A stretch of DNA of 64,000 nucleotides from Icerya purchasi (Eukaryota; Arthropoda; Insecta; Hemiptera; Monophlebidae): assembly GCA_039619475.1 (NCBI GenBank), contig CM077115.1, positions 296,113,756-296,177,755 on the forward strand, written 5' to 3'. The notes beneath the pieces were generated by a model. That model was not told the origin of the DNA. It ran no database searches and saw nothing but the letters and a program-made list of their open reading frames with translations. The position numbers and the translations under genes are program-made. Shown here in pieces: positions 1-12,216 of this stretch (positions are counted from its first letter, which is position 1; every line of letters starts with the position of its first letter).

Positions 1-12
1 TATACTGAGCTT

Positions 13-415
13 CCGAGGCGTGCCCAGAATTTTGAGAGGGGGGGATTTTCTTTGCATATTTATTTCATAAATAACAGTACATTTTCACTAATATTCATAC
101 AATATTAATAATTTTCATCATTTTGATTTATATATTAATAATTTACATAAATGAATTACTCCGTATAAAAACATTACTCGTAATAAAAAAATTTGCGTAA
201 AATATTAATGGAGTACCTCAAAATATGGAGTACATTTTTTCTTTTTTTTCTTCTTTTTTTTTTTTTTTAATGTAAGAACACCCGTAAAAGATCATCAATA
301 TTTATTTTAAATTTGATTTTTCCAGATTTTTGTGTATTTAAAATAACTATTTCAATTCTAATGGGGGGAGGTTAACTCCCAACCACTCTCCCCCTCCTCC
401 GTGGACACGGCCTTG
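13..415. mobile_element. hAT-like MITE, non-autonomous, about 403 bp
   Basis: The left end begins CCGAGGCGTGCCCAG and the right end reads CCGTGGACACGGCCTTG. These are roughly inverted to each other, with G-rich then C-rich stretches just inside. The flanks carry an 8-bp near-duplication, CTGAGCTT at 5-12 and CTGAGCTA at 416-423 (7 of 8 identical), which is the size hAT transposases make. No coding capacity is seen between the ends. The terminal repeats are imperfect, so the superfamily call rests mainly on the target duplication. Confidence 0.5.
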
Positions 416-423
416 CTGAGCTA

Positions 424-2420
424 TTTCATTTGCAATGTTATAGCTATTAAACGTATATAAAGAGCGTGCACAAGATATTGTTTACTTTCCGAATTTTAAT
501 TTTTATATTTTCTTCTCGACGTCTTGATAGAGCCCAGCTGTCAGAGTGCTTGGCTCCCGTTACCGAAATCGCGAGATCAATCGCAGGCGACGACAGAATT
601 TATTGCAAAAATGAAATTAAATTAACCGCTAACAATCACGTGGACGACAATGGCAAACATGCATATCACCACATGCGCACTGCATATAAATAATCGCCAT
701 GAACGCTGCCTATATCTGTACAGCTAGAGAATTCTATAAATAGGTAGTCGGACGCTCGGCATCGAGCAATACGATTTAAAAAGATTTTCCTCTCACCGAT
801 TGCTGTATTATAATGGTATACTAAATTTATTAATTTATTTTTTATCACTTCGAAATTTTCAAAATTCATTTCTAAAAAAAAGGAGGAAAAAAGGAAGATG
901 AAATTGGGTTTACCATATACAATAACGCTACTATCGTTTTATGAAGAACGAATCAGTTGCGTCTACAGTGTTTCTCGCTATTATGTTAAAACGATTTTTT
1001 TACATCAATATCGAGCATACCATAACCCCCGTTAACGGCTAATGTAACTTATCTGTGTCCTTACCGATATGTGCAGTTATACTTTAAAGATGTACAAATT
1101 GACAGGACGCATAATATATATGTCTTCGGTAAAATGCCTTATTTTTTTTTCTGTACTATTTGACTGACAATTTTGTTTTTAATTCTTTTTTTCTTCTTAG
1201 TATTAGCCAACTATGAACCACGTGAAATATCATCATGATGGCGGTTTTTTCCCCCTTTCTTTCACTCCAGTATTTCTTCATTGTTTAGCTGTGTTTCTCC
1301 TTCCGTTCATTTGCCCATTTCGCACCAGTTTTCTTAACTCGTATTTTCTTCAGAACTCCGGGATATATTAATTTTATTTCGAAACTTGTTTCTGTTCATA
1401 ATGTTATCCTCTGTGATGTTCACTTTCTCAAGATCTTTCTTAACTTCCCGGAACCAAGAAATTTGCGTTTTAGGGTTTTTATCAAAATATTCGAAAATTC
1501 TTCTTGTTATTAATTATTTTTTATTTACTTTTTTTTAAAAATAGAAGTAGGTTAAAATATTGACTGCGATATTAGAAAAATGAAAACACTGAATGATCCA
1601 ATAAAATAAAATTGTGAATAATTACCGACAGATATAACACACATTTAAAATGAATATAAATAGATGTGATGCAAAAAATGAGAGAATACAATCTTTGGTA
1701 TAGAAAAACAAAAAAAAAAGAAAAAACTTATAAAAATATTATTTTTCGCATTTATGATATTATTTTTAATATTCTCAGAAGTAATGTTTTGTTTCACTAT
1801 CGAAAAACCGCACAAATTTCAGGAATCTTTCGGATATGCTTTATTACAAGGATGACGTAACTGCAACAATCGACCTAGTAGAGGATTTGGATTGGTAAAA
1901 ATTAGTAGTCTGTAGGTGGCAAAGAAAAGCTAAATTAACTTAGAAAAACGAAAAATCTGAAAGCCATCGTTTTTACTTTTAATACTCCGAATCGTATTTA
2001 GGGTATCGTTTTGTTCGTTTTTGTTAAAAAATCCTAAAGATAGCAGCACACAGTGAATTTTTTATTCATATCCGTGATTACCATTACTGCACTGATATTT
2101 TAGTTGATAAATACTTACGGAGGTAATTAAAATATTATATAAATTGAAAAAATGTGAAATGTTTAATGTTTGTGCGGGGTAATGTTTCATATATTTTCAG
2201 GATTCTGTGCGCATCTAATGTATGGAATCTTATAAGATGCTTCAGAAATGACAAAAATATCAAATAAAATTCAATAATTGACGATCGGGTTGACTTACAA
2301 ACTTCAAAATTGGATCATAAATTACAATTAAAATTTTCTTCAAGACAATCTAGAACTTCGAGCTAATCGAATACCGTGGACTACAAAAACCCCAAATACC
2401 ACCAAAAATATATAAAATGG
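424..2420. other. Gene-free AT-rich stretch
   Basis: Only short chance ORFs are present (up to about 75 residues), none with a recognisable domain. No structured RNA or terminal repeats were recognised. Confidence 0.6.
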
Positions 2421-2453
2421 AATTTTGAAAATTTATAACTTAAAGGATATAAT

Positions 2454-3110
2454 ATGACAATAAATAAAAAGAAAACGGTTGTTATGAAATGTAGTAAAAC
2501 GCAGAATAATAAGGAATTAGAAATAAAATTAGATAATGAAATAATACAATATATAAAAAACCACAGATACCTAGGCTCAATAATATCAGAGGATGGAAGA
2601 TGTGACCAGGAAATAAGGTCCAGAATAGCCCGAAAGCCGCGTCCATCAGAAAGAACTCATTACTAACGTCCAAAGCCATAAGTGTAGAACTGCGGAAAAA
2701 ATTAATAAAGACATACGTATAAAGCGTGCTCTTATACGGAGCAGAGACGTGGACAATAAATAAGAGGGAAGGTAAAAACAACTGGAGGCTTTCGAATTAT
2801 GGCGTGTTGGAGGAAAATGCAGAAAATTAAATGGCTAGATAAAATTAGAAATACAGAAGTGCTCGAACGCCTTTATTGAAAAAAGATGCTCAATGAGGAC
2901 CATAAGAGAAAAAAGTTACAATTGGATTATGTTATAAGAAATAATAGATACCTTAGAACGACAATAGAAGGGGATGATTAATAAACGGAAAAAGATCAAG
3001 GGGAAGACCGAGAATTCATTAAGCAAATATTGGAAGACACCGAAGAGGATAATTACCAGTTAATGAAAATTATAGCTCAAGCTAGAGATTTAGTATTTTT
3101 CTTGCCTCTA
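2454..3110 (+). pseudogene. Non-LTR retrotransposon RT C-terminal fragment
   Basis: The first frame encodes a stretch with KTVVMKCSK, then HRYLGSIISEDGRCDQEI, the region just after the RT palm in LINE ORF2 proteins. Beyond a frame break the next segment reads LRKKLIKTYV, a stop, then SVLLYGAETWTINKRE, followed by degraded remains of the usual C-terminal GRPR motif near 3000. The same family recurs at 52243-52920 on the minus strand, where more of the domain survives in frame. Several stops and frameshifts make this dead. It is a 5'-truncated copy, as is usual for LINEs. I did not assign a clade. Confidence 0.7.
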
Positions 3111-3119
3111 TATTCTGTT

Positions 3120-3955
3120 CTCAGGCTGCAACGAAAGTGAAATTGCGCAACATTATCAACTCCTTATTTCCCTCGCACGTGACAAATTTTACTGACGGGG
3201 TTCCAGGTGGATCTAATTCAGTGTCCGTGTTTTCTTTATCTTTCTAGTCTTCAACTTTTTAGAATCCTTTAATGATTTTCCCCCATTTTGTCCAATGTTT
3301 ACAGCAGACCTGATGACTACCACCCTGCTATTAATATTTCTTCCGATTTTCTTCTGGTTACTGTTTTTTCTTTCATCGTTTCTCGTATTCTTCCCTACAA
3401 TTCGTATTTTTTGTACTCCATTTCATTCGCACACAAGTACCATCAAACAAAATAAGTTAGTTGATTAAAAATCCTTTCTTAAATCTCGCGTCTTTATTTA
3501 AAAATTTCACCACTTAAAATTATAGTTGCATATTTACACGTTTTTTCCTTTTATCGAACGCCTAATCTTCAAACCTGGTTCCTAGTATTTCTCCTTCATG
3601 TTGTCGCCCTCTTATTGTCTTCACTATTTGAATACACTTTGTTCTGCCACGGCTTGTTGCCTTTGTCCCGTTTTCATTTTTGTCTTTGATTTACCTATTT
3701 TAGAAAACGGAGCCGTTCGCGACGATGTTGATCGTTAGTTTTTTTTAATGTTTCTTATTCCGTTTTACCGAGCGTTCTCTTTTTTGTATTCCTGTTCGAT
3801 GCAACTTGCCGAGACTTTTAATTACGATTCCTATATCCTATATCCTTTCACTGACTGCGAATAATTCCTATTCTAAATTATTTTTCTGGCTATTATCGTA
3901 TCCAAACGAATTAAAATTGAATTGACTTTTCTCGCTTTCCATCCCTTTTGAATGC
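3120..3955 (+). pseudogene. Decayed LINE RNase H and C-terminal fragment
   Basis: Conceptual translation gives NSLFPSHVTNFTDGVPGG, then FNFLESF and FTADL. These line up with NSLFPSHVTIYTDGSRGPGG, LNLLESF and FTAEL in the better preserved minus-strand LINE at 43522-45267. A later piece (SPSCCRPLIVFTI near 3600) resembles that element's HPSLRRSDVVSIV. The RNase H aspartate of TDGS and the AEL position (here ADL) are visible. Many stops and frame changes are present. It probably derives from an old insertion of the same LINE family in the opposite orientation. The match was made by eye between two parts of this window. Confidence 0.5.
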
Positions 3956-3959
3956 CCGG

Positions 3960-6900
3960 TATAAATATTTAACGTTTTATTTCAGTACCGACTTATCGAA
4001 CGAGATAGAGTAGAATTATCGGCATTGTAACTCTACACGATTTACTACATAAAAATTTACATTGTAAGAAGGAAAAAACCTGTGTCTATTATTATTTTCT
4101 TGCACGCTTATTAATTTTTATTAAGAATTACACTTTATTTTTCGTGCATTTATTTTGTATCGCTTTCTATGGGACTCTTATTTTTATTAACGGCTTAGTT
4201 TTCGAAGCGAAAATAATTTACGCATTATTTTACAAAAATAGGCCGATGTTATTTAAAGAAATAAAGATTATTCGTTTACAAATTATCGGTGCATTGTGTA
4301 GTGATGGACACAGGTCTATTTTTAAAAAAAAACGTAAATACGCGCAATTATCAGTAAAACGGTATTTTTATAAACTATTTATTTATTATTCCGGAGACGT
4401 ACTGAAGTAAATTTAGTTTTAATGGTATATTTTAGTTATTGTAATATCGTATTTACTTACTGGAATTTACTTTGAAAATTAAACTCACCGGGTATCTGAG
4501 GAATTTTGCAAAAATCGATTTTATCTCTTTTTTTTTTTTTTTTTATGCAACAATAACAGGGATGAAGTCGAAAGCCAACAAGAATGTTAAAAGGAGAGCA
4601 GCAGAACGAATTGTAATCCTATAGTTTCGGAAAGGTTGAAATTTCCCCTTCGAACAATAAGATTCAAATTTTTACAAACGAAATGCGTACTTCATTTTCT
4701 AAATGAAAAAAAAAACAAGGTTCTTCTCAAATTGTGCACGTGACAACATAAAAACTCACTGATGCGCTTACTAACATTTTTATTTCTTTTGCTTTTTGCA
4801 AAAATTTTCATTGTAAAAACGATTAAAGCGCGGCCGTTTGTTGTTGTTTTTTGATTGTTTTTAACTTCGAAAATGGCTACCTCGTTAAAACTGTAATAAC
4901 AAGAAAAAAAATTAGAATGAAATGGACGTCGTCACCGTTTTATTAAGAATTAACTGACAAAATTAAAAAAACAGAAACGCAGCTACACCGAACGAACGAT
5001 ACGACTGCAAAGTCATGGCTAAAATTTAAAGCGCATACTACGCAGAGAATCGTTTTATACGGCGACGCATGTTCCCCTTCACGAGGCATAACTTTATCGT
5101 GGTGGGGGCCTGTGTGTTCTGACTGAGTTAAGACCTATGCTAACGGTAACATCGCTGTCCGAAAACACCTAAACTAGACGGAAATTATAACCGAGGAACC
5201 AGCAAGCCGAGGGGATCCTTATATTTAACCGTCCTGTCCGCACAATTCATTACATATCTTTGCTCTTGATATGTACATAATTTAGTTATGGATTATTATA
5301 ATCATTAAAAAAATTCATATCTTACAGCGAGATGAAAATGATAAAAAATAGCGCACGGAATAATAGTGTAGGGCGCAGCTCCGAATGTTGCTTATTTTTC
5401 GAATAGGCTTTCTTCATGACTGATTGCAGTATCACTTACTGGTCACCGTGGTCAATAAGCAACAAAAATCTCGACCGAACAAGTGCGCAGAGTTCGAAAC
5501 CCCGTTCTTATCGTATTTATTGTAACATGTATAAAGATAGGTTGTTAATTAGGTAGCGGTATTTAACTCGATTGAAATTCCACTATTGAAAATATTAAAA
5601 CTTATCGCTTGGGCTGGTTTTATGTCCGTACTAAACAAACCTAGATTAATTAAAAAGAAAACGAAAATCTGCGTTAAAAATATTTCAGAGAAATGTGTAA
5701 TCTTATAAAATTTGAAAAAAAGCGTTATTTTAGGTGTATATACTCGTAGGTATACATATAAATACACTGAAACAGTGAAGTACTGTTATTTTTGCACGAA
5801 ATTTTTGATAGCACTAAATAAACATTTTATTGTAAAGTAAAGATAATTTTGGTAACTCGCGTTTTTCGTAAAGTGTATTGCCGATGAAGTTTGAAAACAA
5901 TCCCAGGTAATTTGTTAAAAAGTTCTTAATAAAAATCGGTGCCTGCCAGCCCCGAAAATTCGAGGACCCGTATACACATATAATACAGGCTGCGGAGCTC
6001 CACAAGCAGTTTCATTGATCCCGTATTGTTTTTAATTCACTACCTCCGATTATTAACAACAATTGGGTTCTTTGTTAATGCCAATATGTTTGCCTTAAAT
6101 GAAGCACGAGAAGGGGCTGCTAATACACACGATAGTTGTGAATAAATTCGCCTTATAGATTAAAAATAAAATTTCATATCAATTTTCTCTGCGTCACACC
6201 AGTGTTTGTTAGTCAATAGAAGGTCTCGTAGTATTTCCATTGTTAAACATTGGAAAACTCATTTGAACATGGGCGCGGTCGACCTGGAAATTTAAGATGG
6301 AAACATAGGAGTTTGAGGCGAGTGTTTGTATTGGCACGCTCATTTTCTTCCTAATCTGGCTAACAAATGGAATTAGACATATTTAGTTTGCTGGGATATT
6401 ATGCAAAGATTCGTCTAACGAAAGGCTAGAAATAGAACAGAATCCTGCGGACTACGGTGCAAAAAAACGATATTTACATTTGTAAAAAATACTAACAAGT
6501 GTCACATTTTTAACAAAGCTCGCAATACGTCTACGCCAACATACAAGATCAGAAATTATGTAGCTTTTAAGAGAAGACCACGCTGTCGGAGTGCAAATCG
6601 CATAGTAAAAAAAGTATATACATATGTATAATTCCTGGTAATGTATATGAAATTAGACACGTCTTTTTCAGTTCTACAACTAAAGAAAATAAAGAAGTCA
6701 GGAGTCCCTATAATGATGAGAAAGGAAAACTCTTTTTGATAAAGATAACACAGAAAAAACGGGAAAACTAATGATTAGTAGTATTGGTTAGTGGCATATT
6801 TAGGGTGATAATCGGATGCCCTCCCCAGCTAATCAAAATATATGAAAAATTCAGTTTATATTCACGGCGAATTTATTTTCTTAGTATATATATTTTATCC

Positions 6901-8930
6901 GCATTATTGTTTCTGGATATTTTTCTAAGAGCAGTTTACACACTTATGACATGTTTTTGAAGAAATACTTTTTTGTCCTAACCACGTATACAAACACAAA
7001 TGCGACTGGTACGATTTTAATGAATTGTTTACAGCAGTAGCAGAGAAAATTTAAAACATAGTCACATAACAGATGGAATATTGTAAGTTACGAGCGACCA
7101 AGAAAGAGCGAAGTCAGAGAATACGTGTCAGTAAATAGAACGTATAAAAAGAAAAGAAATCGAGCGGAAAATTCTGAAGAAAAAGAGCGAATGAAATGGA
7201 ACACACCGATTTAATTTTAAAAAACTAACAAAGCAAGTAAAACACATTAATTCTATAGATACAATTTTAATTTCGTACGAAGTTCTCTTAAACAGAATGC
7301 ATTCAAGAATGAATAATATCCTGACTCCACCAGAATGTTATAAATTTTCCATCACATGCTACGGTTCTAAAAATTTGAAGTTTTATCATGATGCCCTTAG
7401 CATATTTTCTTAAAAAATACAGAGGCTTCTGCAAATTTTATGTTATTTTTGCTTAAAAAGCAGACGGTGTAAAAAAATAATTTTTTATACTAAAAAGATA
7501 TAATAGAAATCTGCAACGTACCATCAGCGGTCACTTAAAGAGCTGATTATTTTCTCAAAGTATGTAAAAGCTCATCTTTATTCACTCAAAATATATTTGA
7601 TTCTGAAAATCAAAAACAAATTCTTGAGAGTAGAAAAAATATGAGCCTATAATTGACATAATTGTTTATGTGATAGACAAGCAATTACATCACGAAAGCG
7701 CAGAGATACGGGTTCTACGTTGCTAAATTACATTTTAAGTAAACAGCGGTAATTTTATAATTATTTTAAGATATCGAAGTACTGAAAGAGTTTTTAAAAG
7801 GATCAGGAACCCGAGATAAGTATACTAGCTCAATAGGTCAAAAATAGATAATAATTTGTCGTAGTTTTTTTTGAAAAAATAGTAAAAAGAATTAATGATA
7901 TTAAGTGTTCCATCATCTCAGCTGATGAAACGGTGAAAGTGTCAATTTATGCGAAGTACGCTTTAAGAAAAGATTTCTTGCAATTTGTATCTCTGTGACA
8001 TATTCAGCAAGAGAATGCTTAACAAAAGTCATAAAACATTTGCAAAAATTGAACATCGATATGAAGTATCTAAAGGCCCAAGACTCACCATGTATATAGT
8101 AAGGAAATTTAACATGCTGTTTAAGCTCGCATTGACCATTGTTATGCATATTTCTTAAATTCAGCGATATAAAATTTTTGCAAAATGCAACTGTTAGAAA
8201 TCGTATTGACATTGTTGACAAGACTCATAACTTCTTCATAATTGTAGCTGGTCGACACTTCCGGCAAAAGTTAATATAGCAACGTAACCCGTCTCTACTA
8301 TCTGAAAAAAAAAAAGAAATGCGTATTGATATTACTATCATCAAAGAGGCGATCTTTGAATTTTGCCGTTATTAAATTCTTTACAAATGACGAAATGATT
8401 AATAAAATCGGTAAATTACTTCTGCCGAATGTGTAAATTCAATAATAAAATCAATAAACTAGATGGTCTGGTTAATGAAAAATGCATCCGCGTTGTTCAA
8501 ATAAAAAGCTGTCAAGAACATATTGAATTTAAAACAAACTTAAAAATCACTTAAAAAATTCATCTTATCACCAGATAATCCTTTAAAAGTTATATTCAAA
8601 ATATTAAAACGCAAAAACTCTTTCATAAAATCAAAAAATTAAAAAAATTATTTAAACCACCTCCTCTTTAGGACCAAAAACAGCAAAAAAAAAAAAGATG
8701 TTCACATTAGCAATAGCCGGAGTAAAAGATCAACGTTCAAATGTTTAAAAAAAAGTTGGTGGAGAGCGAATCCATACTCAAAGACTTTAGCACCAGTGCA
8801 GCGGTGAAACCAAAGGAAACAACTTGCGTACAAGTCCGCAACACAGTGAGACATTTTCATGTTTTCCCGTAAAAATAGGTTTTGGTACAGCCATTCAGGC
8901 ATCCGCCGACATTAAAACGTCGTTCGCTTC
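3960..8930. other. Long gene-free AT-rich stretch
   Basis: About 5 kb without any ORF that I can tie to a protein family. A somewhat GC-richer block lies at about 5085-5240, and a weak tRNA-B-box-like string, GAGTTCGAAACCCC, near 5490. No terminal repeats or RNA genes could be supported. Confidence 0.55.
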
Positions 8931-9082
8931 GCGGCCTCCGTCGATATGAGAATGTCGCCGTATAATCTCTAGATGCCTTGTACATATTATATCGAAACGT
9001 ATTCGCACAAATATATATTTAACAACTACTACCGCTGGTACAAGGTTCCTTATTTACATCATTATCGTTAGGGGTAGTAATA

Positions 9083-10502
9083 TTAAGCATTAGGACGATG
9101 GAGAGAAAAGTACGACACATAAGCGCTAACGTTTGTACGTTCGATAACGTTTCGAGTAAAGATTCCGTCGATGCACGTCATATTTCGCGTTGTCGAAAGG
9201 TCCACCGAATTATTCATCTCACAACCGAACGTTTCACTCATGAATTGACCGAATCGCAATCCATCGTCCAAGCGGAAATCGATGTTGAAATCACCACAGA
9301 CTATGATCGGTGGTAAATCGTACAGCTTTATTTCATCGATAAAGAGAAACAGACCTTTCAGCTTGATCGAGTACGGTAGTAGATAACGCTCGAAGAACTT
9401 GATCTTATCGTTTAACGTTGTCCCGTTTAAGAGGTACGTCGCTACGAGTAATACACGCTCTCCATCGATCGTCGTTTCGGCTTTGCATATATCACCGACG
9501 TCCATCGATATCACGTTACATTCTTCGAGACCATTTTTTTCCTGATTAATACGAATCAGCGGCCGACTGCGGCTCTTCAGAGCGTCCGAATCCAATTTCC
9601 TTTCGTAAATTGCTACACCAGTAGCCATCTTGCCGTTGTCGCGTTTGTGCCGATTTACGAGCGAGTAACTTTCAAGTTCAAATTTATCGCAATCGGCGTT
9701 TGATATTACAGAGAGAGAGCGAGTAAACCGCACGAAACTATAACAAAGTCACGCGTTATATCGAGCGAGTGTGAGCGTAACGACTGAACGTTGAATGAAC
9801 ATAGCGAGAGAGCATAGACAGTCCGAGTACGCGAAAGATCCACAAAATCTCGACAGCGGGAAGCGTGCGTGCTCAAACGATGACGTGTAAGACGTTCAAA
9901 CTCAGTTCTAATGTCTTTCAACTGTTTTTCGCGTCCGTGGTAAAATCGGTGGTCGCCATTCCTATTCGTTAGGAACAACCTTTCGTACAAAGAACATCGA
10001 GACAGAGCGACGTACACGAGTTGTGCTGGTCGTGCGATTTCGAGTATTCATATACCACCGCCGGGTATGTACTGCCTTGCGATTTGTGAATCGATATCGC
10101 GCAAGCAGGTGTAAGTGGAAATGTCGATCGTTTCCAGGTAACCATCTCACTAGGAAGTGTCACCGTTGACGAACGTAAGCCGATTGACGTCCAATGCTCG
10201 TAGATACACGCGTACGCTACATAGTGTCCCGCCGCTTTCGATCGTAGTAATTTAACGTTGTCGAATTTTAGCCAAAGTCGAATTATCCTGCCGGTTTCGC
10301 GAGAGCGTTCGATGTACTGTAGCAGGCCTATCGCGCCGTTCACGAGACCGTCGGTGACGTCGATGTTTACTTGCACCATGTACGGCTTGTCAATAAGGAG
10401 CTCGATCTTGTATGGTAGACCACCCGTCTCGTCGAGCTTCATCTTGTGCACTTTGGTGCGAGCCGACGCGAGTTGGTCTCTCGTTCGCGCACCGGCGTAC
10501 AC
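9083..10502 (-). pseudogene. Helentron RepHel C-terminus: helicase plus EEP endonuclease
   Basis: Read on the minus strand, the first frame (10502-9969) is the C-terminal part of a Pif1-like helicase, with VTDGLVNGAIGLL, then ACAISIHKSQGSTYPAVVYE. A shift near 10020 moves to a frame with VYVALSRCSLYERLFLTN, the helicase motif VI region. A second shift near 9720-9735 leads into a 216-codon exonuclease-endonuclease-phosphatase domain (9733-9083) with IIVCGDFNIDFRLDD and a final SLHRP box. A helicase fused to a C-terminal AP-like endonuclease is diagnostic of Helentrons rather than canonical Helitrons. The N-terminal Rep domain and Walker A/B part are absent, so the copy is 5' truncated and double-frameshifted. 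The block is clearly richer in CG than its AT-rich surroundings, a sign of recent arrival. No certain element ends were found. Confidence 0.78.
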
Positions 10503-10694
10503 GTCGTCCGCGATGTGCGTCTCGTAATAACACTTTTCATGGGAAAGAAACGGTGTACACGAGACTAAAGTTACATTTAATTTACAATTACTATGGTAAT
10601 TGTTTTGTGCGCTCAGAAAATGTAAACAAGGAAATGACGTGTGAAATACACAGCCCTACGGTTTTCATAAGAATTCCGTTATAGAAAACACTTC

Positions 10695-10880
10695 TCCATT
10701 TTGTGACGCTTTTCGAGTTTATGTGACAAAGTAAAGAGACATGAAAATATTAGTAATCAGTCGCATCCAAGTAATGACATGAAGTGTTCGTAACGATTTT
10801 CCGTGACGGTCCATTTCGTGACGATTATTTGGTAACGCTTTTCAAGTTTATGTGCCAAAGCAAAGGCATAAAAATGTCAA
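10695..10880. repeat. Imperfect two-copy repeat, period about 130 bp
   Basis: The string GACGCTTTTCGAGTTTATGT with following ACAAAGTAAAG (10701 onward) recurs as AACGCTTTTCAAGTTTATGT with GCCAAAGCAAAG from about 10834. TCCATTT precedes each copy. It lies directly next to the Helentron relic and may be part of its non-coding region, but that link is a guess. Confidence 0.4.
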
Positions 10881-12215
10881 AAGATGACAATCGATTTGGA
10901 CTCTTAGATGTCGACATTATAAAGTTCCAATCACAACGGCGAAGGGGTTGCACAATATTAATTTAGCCGTGAATTGAACGTCAATCATTGAATGATATTG
11001 GAACTACTGATATATTTTTAAACTACAATAATTCTAATAATAATTAATAGTAATAACATTAACATAATATAATAATAAATGATGTTAACTAAAATTTTCC
11101 GTGAAATTCTGTTTTTCTTGTTTTTACGTAAACTGTAATTTTTTAAAATTTTCAAATACTGAAATTTTTTCAAAGCGTCAACTCCTAAAGTTCCTTTTGA
11201 TTGCACCATTAATTCTATGCACTGTTCACCACATGAATCGAGCGTAAGGCGTGATGTTAAAACATTCTTTAATGTAGGTAATGAAGTTGTTTCTCGATAA
11301 TAATTTAAATGCGAAAAATAAACGATGAAATTGTTTTACAAATAAAAAGAGAAACAGTAGTTTGGCGGATGCGATTGAAAGAATTGCTTTTCGAATTCAC
11401 TTTAGAGACACCTATCCTTCCCACCCTACATTCCTCATCGGCTTATTCTTTTGTAGAAGTGTTAACTTAAACTTATTTCGATTTCCATTCGTAATCCTAT
11501 TTGCTTCGGACAATTAATGCTTTTGTCGGCTACAATAATATACTAGTTATTTTCAAAATTTAAAAATTAATTGGACCGGTTCGTGTTGAATAAAATCTTT
11601 CCCTTTTTAAAAACTTTACTCTAACTATGGTCAAAAATGCATACGGATCAGGTATTTAAAATAGGAAATTCCATCAATAATGAACGTATTATTTTAATTG
11701 TTGTATTACAGAAGGAAATATTATGAATGCTGTCGAAATTCAATAATTATAGAAATCCTGACGGACATGGATGAAATCAGATTCGCAGAATTATGCTGTA
11801 ATATTGCGTTATGAGTAAACTATTAAAAACGAATATTATAATCCGTCTGCGGTGTTTCCGAAACGATTAAAAATAAACTATTTAATAATGCGCAGAGTTT
11901 TTTGACTCCTATGAAAAGCCCTTTCCTAGACAATTTTTGTTTGTTTTTTTCTTTCACTTGTAAGAATAAAAACGCTTGTAGTGCACTTGCCGTTTAAATT
12001 ATATTTTGATAACGCGTCTTGAAATTTGTAAACGGAATTCGCTAATTGGATGCGAAACTTTACACCTTACACGGTTCTCTTCGTGCGGCTCTCACTACTT
12101 TTACAGGTTGATAATTTGTTGCAAGGAAAATTCACGCCAGATCGCAGCATTATCAGAGAATACATGAAAAGCAGAAACGAGAAAATTTAATTACCACTCG
12201 GTCTTCATTTACTAA
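10880..12215. other. Gene-free AT-rich stretch
   Basis: No recognisable ORFs, RNA genes or terminal repeats. Confidence 0.55.
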
Positions 12216-12216
12216 T

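Noticed and set aside
5420..5510. tRNA gene or tRNA-derived SINE
   Set aside because: A B-box-like GAGTTCGAAACCCC is present, but no acceptor stem, anticodon arm or convincing A box could be folded.
10258..10684. Plus-strand ORFs of about 90 residues
   Set aside because: They are complements of the Helentron helicase on the minus strand.
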